Below are positions 1 to 12,599 of a stretch of 60,000 nucleotides of DNA, piece after piece. The notes under the pieces were generated by a model. It ran no database searches. It was not told where the DNA came from and was given only the letters and a program-made list of their open reading frames with translations. Position 1 is the first letter of the stretch; the number at the start of each line of letters is the position of its first letter. The stretch spans positions 4,280,001 through 4,340,000 of the forward strand of contig OX485806.1 of NCBI GenBank assembly GCA_950295325.1, given 5' to 3'. This stretch comes from Polytrichum commune. Lineage: Eukaryota; Streptophyta; Polytrichopsida; Polytrichales; Polytrichaceae. Both the position numbers and the translations under genes were made by a program.

Positions 1-170
1 CAGGTATTGAACCAGATAGCCCCTCCATAGTAGTAGTAGTAATAAATGAATGGTTCTGGGGCTCAGATCCTCCCTCACTTGGGAGTGGTCAAGACTGAAG
101 CTGAGTCAGTGAATTGGTTTCACCAAAACCACAGTTTACACATCCAAATGGCGAAGGTGCCCAATGCTTA

Positions 171-580
171 AGTCATGAACAGTGTTCAAGATTGAAGCCC
201 TTGTACGAGTTTCATTTTCAAGGGCTCTTAAATTTCAGCTCTTCAGTTGAAGGGTTGGTTCAAATCCAAGACGTCAATCTAAGAATATAGAAATGAAATA
301 CAAAACTCATATTAAACTTGTGCATGAATTATATGATACATGTTTCCAATACAATGTGAAGAATTAAGAATCAACCATCTAACTCCACTTCTTGTAGTGA
401 CAATGCCCGACGCTTGTTGGTTCTTGTGGTGGGCAGATTATATTGAGGACTTCAAGTGACATCTTCATTTTCAATTTGAGGTTGTGTTTTGAAGGGTTGT
501 TTTGAGAGAGGTATATTTTGAAGGTTCAAATTGTGTTTGAAGGGCATTGAAGGCTTCAATCTTGAACACTGGTCATGACT
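171..580. mobile_element. MITE-like inverted-repeat element
   Basis: The two ends are inverted copies of each other: the left end begins AGTCATGAAC and continues through AGTGTTCAAGATTGAAGCC, and the reverse complement of 551-580 matches it at 29 of 30 positions. The 410-bp interior has no coding potential. No convincing target-site duplication is visible, so the superfamily is unknown. It fits a non-autonomous DNA transposon (MITE). Confidence 0.6.
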
Positions 581-3500
581 CATGAGTTCCACAAGTGGAC
601 AGGTTGAAGACTGCAGTGCTGTAGGTGGCTCCTTATTACCAGGAGGTGTTTGAATTATGTTGATGAATATGTGCAGTTCAAAGAATATTATAAAACTGCA
701 TAGTTACTAAGTTTATGGTACTGTTGCTCTAAGACTGAGCACTGACAGCTCAGGAGCTTGTCAATAACCATGAGTTATTAGTGAAGAAGAAGCTGAGAAG
801 CAACCTGGATGGCACCCATGACACTCACATTCGAACCTTACAAAGTGGGGAGCAAGAGCAGGAAACAGCTTATATAGAATAAGGAGCCACACCAGAATCT
901 TGGGTTAAGTTCATTAGACAACAGTCGAAAACATGGTCCACATCAAAACAAAGAGGGAATTACTGTATATGAGCGTGCCGTTCATCCATCCAACATACGA
1001 ACTTGAACCCCCTATAGGTTTGAGGCCAATTCATCTCTAATGACTTAGACCGGACTAATTCAAAGTCTTTAAAGTTAGTACCGGTGTTGACTATACTAAA
1101 AATAAAATCTTGGATTTCATACTATTTCAAGGCTCTTATGTTCCAAATCAAAAGGTTCCAAGGAATTGGTATTTATGTTAATTGACTTGCCCAATCTAAA
1201 TCCCTCATAGACTTGTTATGTTAATATACAATCATGTTGTTTAGAACTTTGTTGTTTGGGATCATGTTTTCTACTAGTTAGAGACAACACGTGATCATGA
1301 TTATAGAATTCACTTCGAGGATCACAAGTTGTTGCCATTGTTTCTTTGCCACTACAAGGTAGCATTGATAGATTTGGATATTTCGAATCTATTTCGTATT
1401 AGGAAAGGAATACACCAAATATGATATTTAGTGTCACGAATTCTAATTGTCTTACTCAATACTAATTGTAAACCGCGGTAGTGTCACCAACACTAAATGT
1501 TAACCCAACATTAATTGTCATTCCTTGTAATTTCTAGGGGGGATTATAAATTTACAATGTTGCAATTACTATCACTTACCAAATGATTTTTCATCCAGAT
1601 CTTAATTATCGATGACAATATTTCATCACAAGTTGCTGATAAGAGAAGGTAGGGTTTCGACCAATGGATGGACTCATCCAGCATCCATAAAAGTATTTGT
1701 TTACTTAGTCATCCGAAAAGTTACCTGAGTGGCACAAAATACCCTAATATTTAGTGTAGTGGCAATGACCCATGATCCTTGTGATTCCTTCAGCCGCTTC
1801 AAATATATATTTACCCCATTCTTGCATGACTCGGTTAGATGTTGCTGATGATTATTCGGAGCGATCAAGCTCCGAAGACTTGTGCACACAGGTGTCACGA
1901 TCACAAACAGGTGAGTGGATGTGCTGATCCTCATGTGGAAGTTGGCTCCACATTCTTATGACTGTGCACCGAAGTACTCGCAGCCTGACTTGGATTAAGC
2001 TGCTCCGGCTAATTCAGACCAGGGAGGGATCTGATGCCTATATTTGGCATGGCAAGCGGTAAGTACTAAAGTGACCAGCTGATGAGGGTGGCCCAGAATG
2101 AGTCCAGAATTGATGAGATGTGGCAGCCTTAATTTTTAGAATATAAAAGATTAAAATTTTCAAACAATCCCACTGGCAGGCAGGCTAGCTCTTGTGAAGT
2201 GCGGAGGAGATGGCCGTGAGGACAGCAAAGGACAAGCCTGAACCTAGACGCTGGCCCATATTTTAACTCGGAAGCCGGCAAGTGTGACCTCTAGTTGAGG
2301 CCGACACTGATATCATAGTTTCTATTAAAATTGGCACAATGTGGACAATGGACATGTTTGGCAGCTAGGGAGCTGGGGAGTTGACTAGAGCCATCGGTTA
2401 GAGACAAAGATATGCTTGAACTTGAGTGCTGCTGCAATTCCCCATGCATCAACAACTAGCTGCTCGATCGTACACAAAAGAGACCTGACTGGCGGGCCGC
2501 CCGACTCACTCAAAAGTATAGTTTTCTTATTCCACCAGGCCTCCGAGAATGCTGTGGACCTTCCGAATTATCTCAGCTTCTAGTTGCCACCGGAGTTCAG
2601 GCAATGAATCCGACCAAGAAGTCTCTCTTTCTCTCTCACTGCATTAAGAACGGAAGCAAAATATTTGAGCATATGAAATCATTCGAACTCTGGTAGTTTT
2701 CTGTTAACAAGGAATCTGAACAGTAGGTGACATCTAGATACTTTTGGATCGGCGAGGAAGAGATTGAAATACACTCACCGGCATTGAAGAAAGGAATGAG
2801 GGTAGCCGCAGACATGACCCCTGGGATGAATTCGTAGCCATTTAATAACAATATTGTTTGGCAAGAATGTGAAACAGTCTCAGTACAGAAGTCAGGTCAA
2901 TACCAAGGAGTTTGAGGTGATAATTAACCAAGAAATTATGCCGATTTGAGTAAATGATACACATAGTATCCGGCGCTACCATATTCACCCGATCAGACAG
3001 TCCATCATATCTATCAATGAATGATAGGTATAGAATCTAATACGGGCTGCCCGTTGTAACGATCATCTGCGAACCCGGGAAAAACGGGAAGACGTTCAAG
3101 GTAGTCTCGAACCGGTGCAGGTTGATGGCATCTCTGGTTAATATGACGATTATGAAGCAAGTGAGACTATTCAGAGGTTTCGGCTTATAAAACAGGAGAC
3201 CGATTCAAGCAGAAAAGGCCAACCTGCATCTTTCAATCGAACTCACCGGATGTAATAAAGTGCTATTGAGCACCAGATTGCCATAGTTGGGCATTTGCAG
3301 AAGATGCAGTGCACTTGATTGCATATCGACAAAGCAGATACCGAACATGAGCTGAGGCGACCCTAATTTGTTTTAGATAAATCTACACGAGCAAGACAAT
3401 CAACGTCGAAATCTAGTGGATAAAATGATCGGCAGCGAGAAACGACTGTTAAGGAGCCAAATAGCACAGTAGAGTTATGTTTCTGGGGATTGCAGACATT

Positions 3501-5146
3501 ACAATTGTACCGCTTCGACATTGCAATCGAATTGAGTCTAAACCCTTCGTGCACGCACTGGTAAGATTCACCTGCTCCATGTTCACTATGGGTCACAGCT
3601 ACTGATCACTAAACAATGCATTGGATATCGAAGAGGCAATAATCACAAAGATAACAGCTCCTAAATAAAATTCCGTCACACCTCCACAGAATAATGAAAA
3701 TTTTGAATCTGCTCTCTCGAAAAGGTTGCTATGGTCCTTCTGTCAGTGTCATACAGCTCAAGAACGAGATCGGAGTCGGGTGGTAGGAGAAACTCAAAGA
3801 AAGAGCACACTGCAGGCTAGGGATCATGATACGGCGAATCACACAGGGACAAAGGCTTGATCATGGGGATTGACAAATACAAATTGCAGAATTGAAAGGC
3901 GCACAAGGATTTAGACGTTCACCAAGGACTCCGTACCTCCTCCAAAGACATTCAGCTAGTTTTGGACACCTTGCAGGCAAATCCCAACGACTTTGGCTCC
4001 GGCTCGGCTGATGAAATCACTCCGACGCTCCAAACGGTCGAGTAATTACCCATCAAGGAACTCCCAGCGTCGCCAAACCCACAAAACAGTGACTATGGCA
4101 AGCAGCTGGCCTCAATTGATCATTCCAAGAAATTCAAGCATGCGAGGCAAGGGACAAGGGATGCAGAGTCACGTCCATAAGTAGTCATTGTGAAAAGGGC
4201 AGTGATTATGCCTGCTTCTCACTTCAAGGTCCCGGCGCTACAAACATGGTGTATGTCTCACCAGTGATCCTGTTAACTCCCAATATGATAAATGTTGTAT
4301 TGATCAGAGCTCCTATAATCCCAGGAGGGGACTAAAAGCTGGTCGCTGATATTAAGATGCGCCCATACTTAACCGGCACCCAACAGGCCAACTGGAAGTG
4401 GATTGATTACAGGTACTAGCAAAATTTGCTCCAGTGACGATGACCTAGAAAGTGAACTTTGTACTACTAGGGCCCTAAGCTAAGTAACAAGTTAGCAAAG
4501 TAGAATAGAGGCTTCACGCGGCGTTTAGACAAAACCACAAGGGGCGGCTCAGTGATGCGGATCCTCCAGTAAAACAAGTCTACAGTAGTAGTTACACATG
4601 ATGAACGCTGATTCCTAGCTAGTTAACCAAGCCTTATTGTCCAATGAAACCTTGCGAGAGTGCGAGTACCCCTGAAAAAACCATGAAAAGACAAGATTAA
4701 CCCAACATCGGGTCATAATCGACAGGTGATTATCGTCAAACCCCCCCTGGAACGCTAAACCCCGGCTTTTAGTATTCGATGGATCCGCTGGCGCTGCTTC
4801 TTCTTATTATTATTATACCGGACAAGGTGGAGGAGGCAGATTGAGGGAGGTGCAGAATGTCACTGACAGGAAAAAGTGGCAAGTCGGGGGCTGATCGGCA
4901 CTATCATGTACATAAGAGAAGAAAAAAAAAGGTTTCATGAATAAATACCCTCATGTGAATCGCTGGATTAGACTAGTTCAATGGTTCCAGGCGAGGGGGG
5001 AAAGGGAGCTGGGAGGGGAGTGGGTGCCCTAACTTGGCAAAAGCTTCAAGAGCTTGAGGAACATCATCATCACATCTGCATAGGAGTTTAGAACCAGCTG
5101 CAGCAGCTCCTCGGGGATTATATAGTATAAGCTGTCACACCGGGAT
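581..5146. other. No recognised gene
   Basis: Short unrelated frames only. One weakly protein-like plus-strand frame runs from 3896 to 4180 (contains KDIQLVLDTLQANPNDF, one internal TAA at 4043-4045), but I recognise no family and see no convincing splice sites. Purine/pyrimidine-rich patches lie near 4800-5000. The part nearest 5270 is the downstream side of the AHL gene and probably holds its 3' UTR, though no clear minus-strand poly(A) signal was found. Confidence 0.4.
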
Positions 5147-5169
5147 CCATCCATCCATCCATCCATCTA
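5147..5169. repeat. (ATCC)n microsatellite
   Basis: About five uninterrupted CATC/ATCC units, ending in an imperfect unit. It lies about 100 bp beyond the AHL stop codon, probably in the 3' UTR. Confidence 0.85.
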
Positions 5170-5270
5170 TCCTCCTCCTGCTGGATATGGCGACTGGCAG
5201 CAACACTGGTCCTCCTCGGCCCGAAAGAAAGCTGTAACTGTGATCATATTGTGTGCTAAGCAAGTACTTC

Positions 5271-6185
5271 TTAGTATGGCTGCGGCCGTTGGGCGTGACC
5301 GCTACCCGTGGCCCATTGACTGAGCACCTCCTGCGTCGTCAATTGGCCGCTTTGTTGGTTACCCAGGTTGGTGTTGTACAGCCGTTGCAAGGGGTCAGGA
5401 TTATAACCTGCAATATCTGTGGTCGCTTGCTGCATCGCGGGAGCACCAGCTGAGGAGGCCGTGACTTGCAGGAGCGGAGGGGGCTCCTCTTCATCCAAAG
5501 GCAGGCGATCGTAGGTCGCACCCGTGAAGGAAGTGGCGATCACCAATACGGGGGAGGCCGCAAGCAACGCACCCACAACGCACCCACCCAGCACTTGCCC
5601 TGAGGCGCCTGCGAGCGAGATGGTAAGCCCCGTGGTGCTCATCGGTGAGGGCGGCTGCAGGAAGCTCCCAGAGAGCGAGATGATCTCGAAGCGGCCGTGG
5701 AACGTGACTGTCGCACCGGGTGTCGCATGCTGCCGGAGCGTCACATTCGTCACGGTCCCGCTACCACCCATCACGCACACCCCCCGTTGCCGTCTCCTGG
5801 AGAACGCAGCCACGCTCTCCCCAACGTCGCACCCACTCGCAACCTCCAACACGTGGGGGCGCATCGCATTCCCATTGTCACGTGTGATGATGATCGGGGG
5901 TTTAGGTTTGTTTTTGCTCCCTGGGGGCCGGCCTCTGGGCTTACGGGATCCTTCCCCTCCCTGCGCTCCTCCTCCACCTCCTCCACCTCCACCCTGGGTT
6001 GGCCTGTGGCTCTTCACCTTGCGCTTGCGCTTGCCTGGGACGCTGCTGCCGCTCTGCTCCTCGTCCGAGGAGTTGTTCCCTTGCTGGCTGGGAGCTGGTG
6101 GGCCTCCTCCCAATCCTCCTCCTGCTCCTGCTCCTGCACCTGCACCTCCACCTCCACCTCCTCCTCCACCCTCCACCTGGGCCAT
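5271..6185 (-). CDS. AHL: AT-hook nuclear-localized (AHL) DNA-binding protein, intronless coding region
   Basis: 304-aa plant AHL protein. In this family the AT-hook binds the minor groove of AT-rich DNA and the PPC/DUF296 domain forms trimers and recruits other nuclear factors, controlling growth and development. Seen here: glycine-rich N-terminus (6-28), basic nuclear-localisation stretch KRKRKVKSHR (52-61), one AT-hook with core RGRP and flank PPGSKNK (84-93), and a PPC domain at about 97-235 with the conserved GRFEI block (164-168). A single hook, this flank and the uninterrupted core fit the intronless clade A, type I group. The C-terminus is Gln/Ser-rich and ends QPY. The start is ATG at 6185. 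The same frame stays open upstream to a TTG at 6368, but has no ATG there, and a plausible leader intron (6402-6288) would remove most of that extension. It is the only clearly intact host gene in the window. Confidence 0.93.
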   Translation of the reverse strand: MAQVEGGGGGGGGGAGAGAGAGGGLGGGPPAPSQQGNNSSDEEQSGSSVPGKRKRKVKSHRPTQGGGGGGGGGAQGGEGSRKPRGRPPGSKNKPKPPIIITRDNGNAMRPHVLEVASGCDVGESVAAFSRRRQRGVCVMGGSGTVTNVTLRQHATPGATVTFHGRFEIISLSGSFLQPPSPMSTTGLTISLAGASGQVLGGCVVGALLAASPVLVIATSFTGATYDRLPLDEEEPPPLLQVTASSAGAPAMQQATTDIAGYNPDPLQRLYNTNLGNQQSGQLTTQEVLSQWATGSGHAQRPQPY

Positions 6186-8130
6186 GCACACATGCCCGAT
6201 GCCCGGTGCCCGGCTGCTGTGCTCGCCCCCCCACAGCTTCTCGTGAAAAGGTCCTCTCACAGCGACCCCCCAGGGTGCAGCATCAATCTGAGTCACTTTA
6301 GGTAACGAAGTTAATAGGGCCGCCAGCGCTTGAATCCTCCCCACAACCGAACCCCCAATCCCTCCCAAAACACACGGGTGCAGGTGAGGTAGAGATACTT
6401 ACTTCTTGCCACTCAGCTCTCGCATACAGCCGAGCTGCTGCTTTGCTTTGCTTTGCTGTCTGTCCGTCCAAGACACCGCTGCCCGGATCACCCTTTCAGT
6501 CAATCCCTGCAGCAGATGAATAATATTGCCACCACGCCCGATCACAAATCCGAATCATGCATGCCAGTCGACTCCGATGATCTTCAAAGCTCGTCACGGG
6601 GACCAGCACAAGGAGCTGTTGAAAGGAAGGTACACTAGAGGTGCGAGGATAGAAGCTAGACTCATGAAGACGGACCGTCGGTGAGAGAAATCTAGTGGTA
6701 TAATTTTGTTATGAAAACGGAGCTTTCCAACAAACGCCACAGGTGGCGATGGCAGCAGGATGGGTTGGTTGAAAATTCAGTAGTCACTCACGAGGACGTG
6801 CAAGAACAAGACACAGGAAGTGGCCCAGAATTCAGGAAGAAGAAAGAAAAGAATAGAAAATCAAATAAAAGAAAGCTAAAGAAATCGGCGGTAAATTGGT
6901 GCAAGGAGATAACAAGGACGCCGACAGCCCAGAGAAAAATGCTCAGTTTCGAGCCTAACCACCGCCGTTTTATTACTACTCCTGATTCCACCTCCAAGAG
7001 AACACCTGACTAGTTCGGATCATCCCACTCCAATAATCTCCCCCCAAAATAATAAGCCAGCTTTGACGTTAGGTGCAGTGCCACAGCCTCGCAGCTGATG
7101 CCGAAATGTGGTGGGCTTCTCTTCTCTTCACTTCTCACCGTAGTTTCGTGCTGCAAACTTGCTGTGCACACAGATGCCTAACCCTCCCACAAGTTATTCA
7201 ACTCCAAGATTGCCCCCCGCCCCCCCAAAAAAAAAATAACTCGCACCCCCAACCCCCTAAGGAGAAGAAAAAATTATACAAACACCGTGACCACCACTGT
7301 CTCAACGGATCTAGCACATGACGGATCACGCTGCACCGACGAGCAGCAGCAACTCCCGCTCCTTCCACATACCCTTCCGAACAAAATCTCACCTGTCCCT
7401 CTTGCCCCAAAACCTCTAGCTTACACCAGTACTCATGTGTAACCCACTCAGGTCCCCCACTTCTCCCCCAACACTCGTGACTCCACAAACAAAAAAACCA
7501 AATAACAAAAAACAAAAAAAAAAGGAAGCAGCCCTACTAAGTTAAGTTAGCCTCACCCTCAGCGGCACAAACACACATGCATGCAGAGAGAGAGACACGA
7601 CTGGCCGGCCAGCAGCGAGAAGCCGCCACAATTCGGCTGTGGCTAAGCCACAAGTCCCTCTCCGCCCCAGCTAAGTTAGCTTCCCAGCCGCGTGCTCTCG
7701 GGGGGGGAATCTCGACAGGAAACACGGCACTGTAGAGGCCAGAAACACCAACAGCAGCAGCAGCAGCAGCAGCAACAACAACAACAACAACAGGACTAAG
7801 CTTAGTCTGGGTGCATGATGTCCTCGTTGGCTGGACGTCTGGCGCTCTTGGTACTGCTCATGCTTCGCCGAAAACCCAAGATTGGGGCGATGGATGGCAT
7901 AAGCTTACATGGCGATGCGGGAGGGGGGGCAGGAGCAGGAGCAAAGAGCTGGGCCCAGCCTCTCCTCGCCCTCCCCCTCGACTTCCTCACAGACACGCCT
8001 GCTCCGGCGCCGGACCCGTGCCGCAACCCCGGCCAAACCCGGCATTGACCGCGGGTGAGGGGCCAACGTGCGCCCGTGCGGAAGGAGGGAGAGCCCGGGC
8101 GGGGGGGGGGAGATCAGTCACCCGGCCCGT
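6186..8130 (-). promoter_or_regulatory. AHL leader and probable promoter region
   Basis: Upstream (minus-strand) side of the AHL gene. A canonical donor GTAAGT starts at 6402 and an acceptor ending CTCAG lies at 6288, preceded by a CTATTAAC branch-like motif: a possible 115-nt leader intron. Farther out are CT/GA patches, TTTGC repeats near 6440 and a clearly GC-rich block (about 7560-8130), like a plant promoter or leader. Short frames on both strands (for example 7811-8242 plus and 7802-8026 minus) look like by-products of GC-richness. No TATA box is assigned. Confidence 0.45.
7750..7792. repeat. Compound (CAG)n(CAA)n microsatellite
   Basis: About eight CAG units run directly into about six CAA units. 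On the AHL-sense strand this reads (TTG)n(CTG)n and would lie in the leader or promoter. No open frame gives it a protein role. Confidence 0.9.
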
Positions 8131-8982
8131 GCTCTTGCGATTCAATTCATTTATGCCTAGCAACCAAGCAAGCATCTTATGGAATGCCTGCCTGCATGAT
8201 CCATTGGGCCCGATTTTGCTAAGTTCACATTTTGCTAAGTAAAGCGGTCCTAGACGAACATGTTAAGCTCTGCACTTGGCACTTCTTGTAGGACATAAAC
8301 CACAAAATTAGTGGTAGATGATTAGCAAATCCATATTGTGCCCATAAGTTGGATGTTTCCTCGTGATTTTGGAAGCTCACATGAATATTTTTTTCACTTT
8401 CGAATCAACTATTCTTTCCTCATTAAATGATCATATAGACCCCCCCCCCACCCCACCCTGTTTATGTTACCTATTGAGCCTTGAATAGTTAACAAAAGTT
8501 GAGCACATAATCCGCTCTCACTTCAACACCCAGCTTGTGCTCTTGTGGTTATTAATGTCAGTGAACTAAGCAATCATTTTGTGGAATGCTTACATGATCC
8601 ATTGGGGCAGAGTTGCACACTTCAAAATTCGTTGAATTGGCATCGTAAGGTAAGCGGGTCTTAAATATGCACTTTAGTTCGGTACCCACTTCTCACATGA
8701 TAAGAAACACAAAATTAGTCCAAGATGATTAGCAAATCCAAATACCATTGGTTGATAGCGAGTTGGACACGTTTTTTCTAGTAAATTATTAATTTAAAAA
8801 AGGGCTTAGGCGGTCTGTAAAATTATTTATAAAAAAGTAGGCAAATGTGTATATGTATATTATTCATTTAGGCACATAATATATACTACATACAAATCCA
8901 TGTATTGTAACTTATTTTTCATTCATTCATGGCGGCTAAGTACGTGATTTAGTCTTGAGGGTGTATGTAAGTCCATCTTACT

Positions 8983-9204
8983 ATGCTTATTAGGGTTGTG
9001 AACAACATTTTTTGTCGTTTTGTGCTCACATTCAAAAGAGATTGTTTGAGAATTTGCAAATATGGTCAGAGGCAAATCAATCCTATGTTTCATCGCATTG
9101 ACAAAGATGAGAGATTATTGAGCATTGCAAGTGATATTGAATATTTGAATGCCCAAGTTGAGAGAGATTGCCTCGGGAAGATTGGAGAATCTCCTAAAAT
9201 TTAA
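8983..9204 (+). other. Unrecognised short open frame inside the dispersed-repeat cluster
   Basis: A 73-codon frame containing ICKYGQRQINPMFHRIDK. It looks more protein-like than its surroundings but matches no family I know and has no visible partner exon. It may be a transposable-element remnant. Confidence 0.15.
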
Positions 9205-10103
9205 GCATTTTGATGATTATTTTTCTTTTCACTTGGTCCATCTAGCCCAATAATTTCCAAAAAAAAATAGGCTTGATTATTTTGAATTATTATTTGAATT
9301 TTTGTCCAACCTTCTATTAGCCTATAGTAGTGCTTGTGGTTATTTTCCTTGTAATTTTGGAATTCATATAAATATCATATTTATTTAAAAGTGAAGATTA
9401 TATTTCTTATTAAATGATCATGTAGGTCTCCCCAACACACACACACACGCACACACACACAAAACAAACAAACACATGCCAATAGTGTTGCATATTGAAT
9501 CTAGAACGATTGACAAATTTGAACACAAAATCCAATCTCCTTCAAACACATATCTTTTTTATGTTGGTTCTTGGATCCACACCAAACTACACACCATTGA
9601 AATATAAATGTTTGTTTCATATGAGCAATTGAATTAGACCCTCTTATATGATCTAGTTCGCATGTTTGGAAGAAGACAACTTACTTCATGATAAAGGAAA
9701 TTGTCACATGTCCTAATTCAATCAGTAGAAGAACCTCTACAGACATCCATATGTTACCCCAAAAGTTAGCGTCTTCCATGTAACTCTTGTGAGTGGATTC
9801 AATTATGCCGAGCAACAAACAAAGCATCTTGTGCAATGCTTGCACAATAGTCATGTTATACTTTGGAAATCACAATCCACCCTCGATATGTGTTACCCCG
9901 ATAATTGTTAAAATCGCATGTGTTGAGGAAAATTGCGTTGCTCCCCAAAATCCAAAAACATACTAGTGAGTGTCAATTGTCAATTATAAAGAGATTTAAT
10001 AAAAATTATGTTACTTCAATAAATTCACTTCAGTAGGTGTTAATTTGGATGAAAGTGAGGCTCTAAGATATTATAACTTGGATGAAATTGGGTTACGTCC
10101 GTC

Positions 10104-10403
10104 ATGTATTTGACTTTTGCAGAGAATGAACTTGGACCCACTTTAAATGCACACGAGTTCATCCATTATGAATTGGAATTTAATTATCTAAACACTCCCT
10201 ACATGCTTATTGAGGAGGAAATTACAAATATGCTTAATGAAAGAGATGATGCAGCTGATAATCAACCCATTGAAGAAGCTGACAATATGCAAATTGGTGA
10301 TGTGGTGGTAGATAGAGTAGAATTCAAGGATGTTGGAAGTGCATTTGTGACCTCGAAACAAATTTCGGAACCAAAACCTACTAATATTACACCTCTCATC
10401 TAG
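10104..10403 (+). other. Unrecognised 99-codon open frame
   Basis: An ATG-initiated frame of 99 codons in AT-rich DNA, with an acidic centre (LNERDDAADNQPIEEADN) and no transmembrane or zinc-binding pattern. It is flanked on both sides by repeat copies, so a fragment of a transposable-element protein is likelier than a host gene. No family is recognised. Confidence 0.2.
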
Positions 10404-10845
10404 AGCGATCGAACACTTCAAAAGGAAATTAAATCTTGGTGTGCACAAGAATCTCATCAAATCACTTTAGATTCATTCTTTCATTACACTTAGATGTATA
10501 ATGACATTCATATCTTGTGTATTTTCATCCTTCAGTAATATAATTAATATTTCCAACTCCAAAATCACATAAGTGTTATCAATGTAAGTGTTGCAAATTG
10601 TCTATACTACCCCCAATAAGTGCTCAAGTGTCAACACCACATATGTGACAAGTTCCCTTCCTCCAAGTGTTAACAAATATCGAGGCTGGACTGTAGTATT
10701 TTCCCATGCTTTTGTGAGTAAATTAATTTATGCCAAGCAACCAAGCATCTTGTGCAATGCCTGCATGATCCGTGGAGCCAAGTCAACTCCCAAATCTGCT
10801 CACACCTTAAGGTCGACGTGCCTTATATGGATACTCTTCCCACTG

Positions 10846-11093
10846 CAGTGTCCAGGGAGAATTTGGGCCTATGATCGGGGAGAACCGGCAGTTAGTTACA
10901 GATGAACCGGTTGAGTTTGAGAAATAACCGGTTGAAGTTCAAGACTGTAGGAGAATTACCGATCATTTTAGAGGATTTATAGAATATTCCATAATTTAAT
11001 AAAGGAGAACCGAAGGATGTCAACATGTAACTGGTTGGACTTGCAAACACTAAGATCTCAACCGACTATGCCCAAAAATCTCCCCGTTTATTG
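10846..11093 (+). mobile_element. hAT-like MITE, family 1 copy A
   Basis: One of five copies of a roughly 220-250-bp element (others at 11094-11200, 31524-31727, 32812-33041 and 46356-46596). The termini are inverted: consensus start CAGTGTCCAGGGAGA followed by TTTGGGCATAGTCGG. The interior contains GATGAACCGGTTGAG and AACATGTAACCGG in all the longer copies. Copy 32812-33041 has a near-perfect 8-bp flanking duplication, which points to the hAT superfamily. Confidence 0.6.
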
Positions 11094-11200
11094 AGTTGGG
11101 CACAATCGGTCCAGATCCGAGTGTTTCCAAGTCCAACATGTTGAGATCTTTTGGTTTTTCTTCATCAATTCAAGGCATATATTTGATATCTTAAAACCTC
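11094..11200 (-). mobile_element. hAT-like MITE, family 1 copy B, inverted and truncated
   Basis: Starts immediately after copy A in the opposite orientation. GGGCACAATCGGTCC, AGTGTTTCCAAGTCCAAC and CATGTTGA follow the order of the reverse complement of the right half of copy A. Together the two copies form a head-to-head palindrome-like pair that could fold into a hairpin. Confidence 0.55.
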
Positions 11201-11830
11201 CCAAACGGGAATTTTCAATGCATTGGCATTGGCTGGTTTGGCCTTCTGTCTCAAACAAAACAAAAACAAACAAACAAAAACAAAAAACCTCTCAAATGGT
11301 TGGTGGTTTGCCTAACATCTAAAACTTCAATTGCTTGTTTCTCTACCTTGACCGGCCCATCTGTCACTAGCCATTGGATTTCCCTGTACATAGCACTGCA
11401 CCTACTTCTCATAGGATAGGAAGCACACAATCAATACATGATGATTAGAAAATCCAAATCGAGGCCATAGCCACTTTCATCATAATGTTTTGGAGCTCGT
11501 ATGAATATCATATTTATTATCAAAGTGAAGATTCTTGTGCTCATTGGTCATATTGATTATTGAGCTTATAATGGTTAATATGTTTTGAGCACATAGTTGA
11601 AAGTATTCCAAACACATTTTATTTTTTGTGTGCAAGTTCTTAGATCCTCACCTAGCCACATACCACTTAAATATAGGTGTCTAAATTATCGTTGTGTTTG
11701 ATTTAGGAACATCTATCTAGTGTGATAAGTAGGATGGGGTGTTGTGGAAAATGCCATGTGTCAATTCTCTATTGGTGAAACCCTCTACAAAAATCTATGT
11801 GTTCCCTCAAAAGTGAGCTGAGCATTTCGG

Positions 11831-12544
11831 CACCAAAGTGTTGAACTGCTTATTACCTCTTTTATCCATCGATGTATGATTGAAGTTTTGATTGTGATTC
11901 ATACTTATTCTTCTACCATTTTCACTACAAAGTGCAACACCGTGGACATAGATTTAGTGGATACTTTACAAGTTGTTGTTTTTTGCTTCTGAAATTGAAA
12001 ACTTCATTGTAAATGCCATGATCCATTGATGTCTTGCTCTCTTGCTCCTGTCATATTCTGCATTTTTAGTTTGATAGCCAAATCGAATTTAGAAAGAACT
12101 AGTACATTGTCGTAAATTTCTCAATCATTTTACTAGGGCTTTATGTTTGCACATGAATATATGGACTCGTTATGACTTGTCTTCCTCAAAATGACCACTT
12201 TGTTATAATAGTACATTGGTTATAGTCTTTACTGTCAAAATTAAATATCTGCCAAAGGTGACACTATCAACATTCTCTAAGTCTATAAATGTCACATCCA
12301 CTTATTGTCAACATGGCATTATTTTGAGTACTATTTGACATCTAGTGCACATAGTAAAAATTAAGGAGTAAAGTAAGGAATGAGGTCCGGGATGAACCCC
12401 TCACTAAAAGCATACATCACGTGCGTGCATCACCTTCTATTTATGTCCCGTATACAAATTTTTGGTGGGACCAGAAAAAGGATATATCTTGGAGTATGTA
12501 TACCCAAAAAAATGAAATTTAAATGAATAATACCATATCATATG

Positions 12545-12549
<5 letters not shown>
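11831..12549. other. No gene seen
   Basis: AT-rich DNA with only short frames. No repeat structure or coding similarity was noticed. Confidence 0.4.

Positions 12550-12592
<43 letters not shown>
12550..12592. repeat. (AG)n microsatellite
   Basis: About 21 uninterrupted AG units. A minus-strand frame reading through it as a Ser-Leu run is an artefact of the repeat. Confidence 0.95.
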
Positions 12593-12594
<2 letters not shown>

Positions 12595-12599
12595 CCAAT

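Larger units (their letters stand above)
8133..11830. repeat. Cluster of diverged copies of one dispersed repeat
   Basis: Several same-strand copies of one sequence, each decayed. The block with core GCATCTTGTGCAATGC recurs near 8139-8210, 8561-8607, 9793-9855 and 10716-10780. A second block (CTTCTCAT, then ACACAAAATTAG, then GATGATTAGCAAATCC) recurs near 8279, 8686 and 11395. A third (AAAGTGAAGAT, then TTAAATGATCAT) recurs near 8380, 9348 and 11520. The fullest copies (9348-9855 and 11395-11830) suggest a unit of roughly 0.9-1 kb. No coding or terminal structure is recognised; it may be an old retroelement LTR or a satellite-like repeat. Confidence 0.6.

Noticed and set aside
5524-6305. Long plus-strand frames opposite the AHL gene
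   Set aside because: They are shadows of the Gly/Pro-rich, GC-rich AHL coding strand; low-complexity Pro/Leu/Ser translations with no domain.
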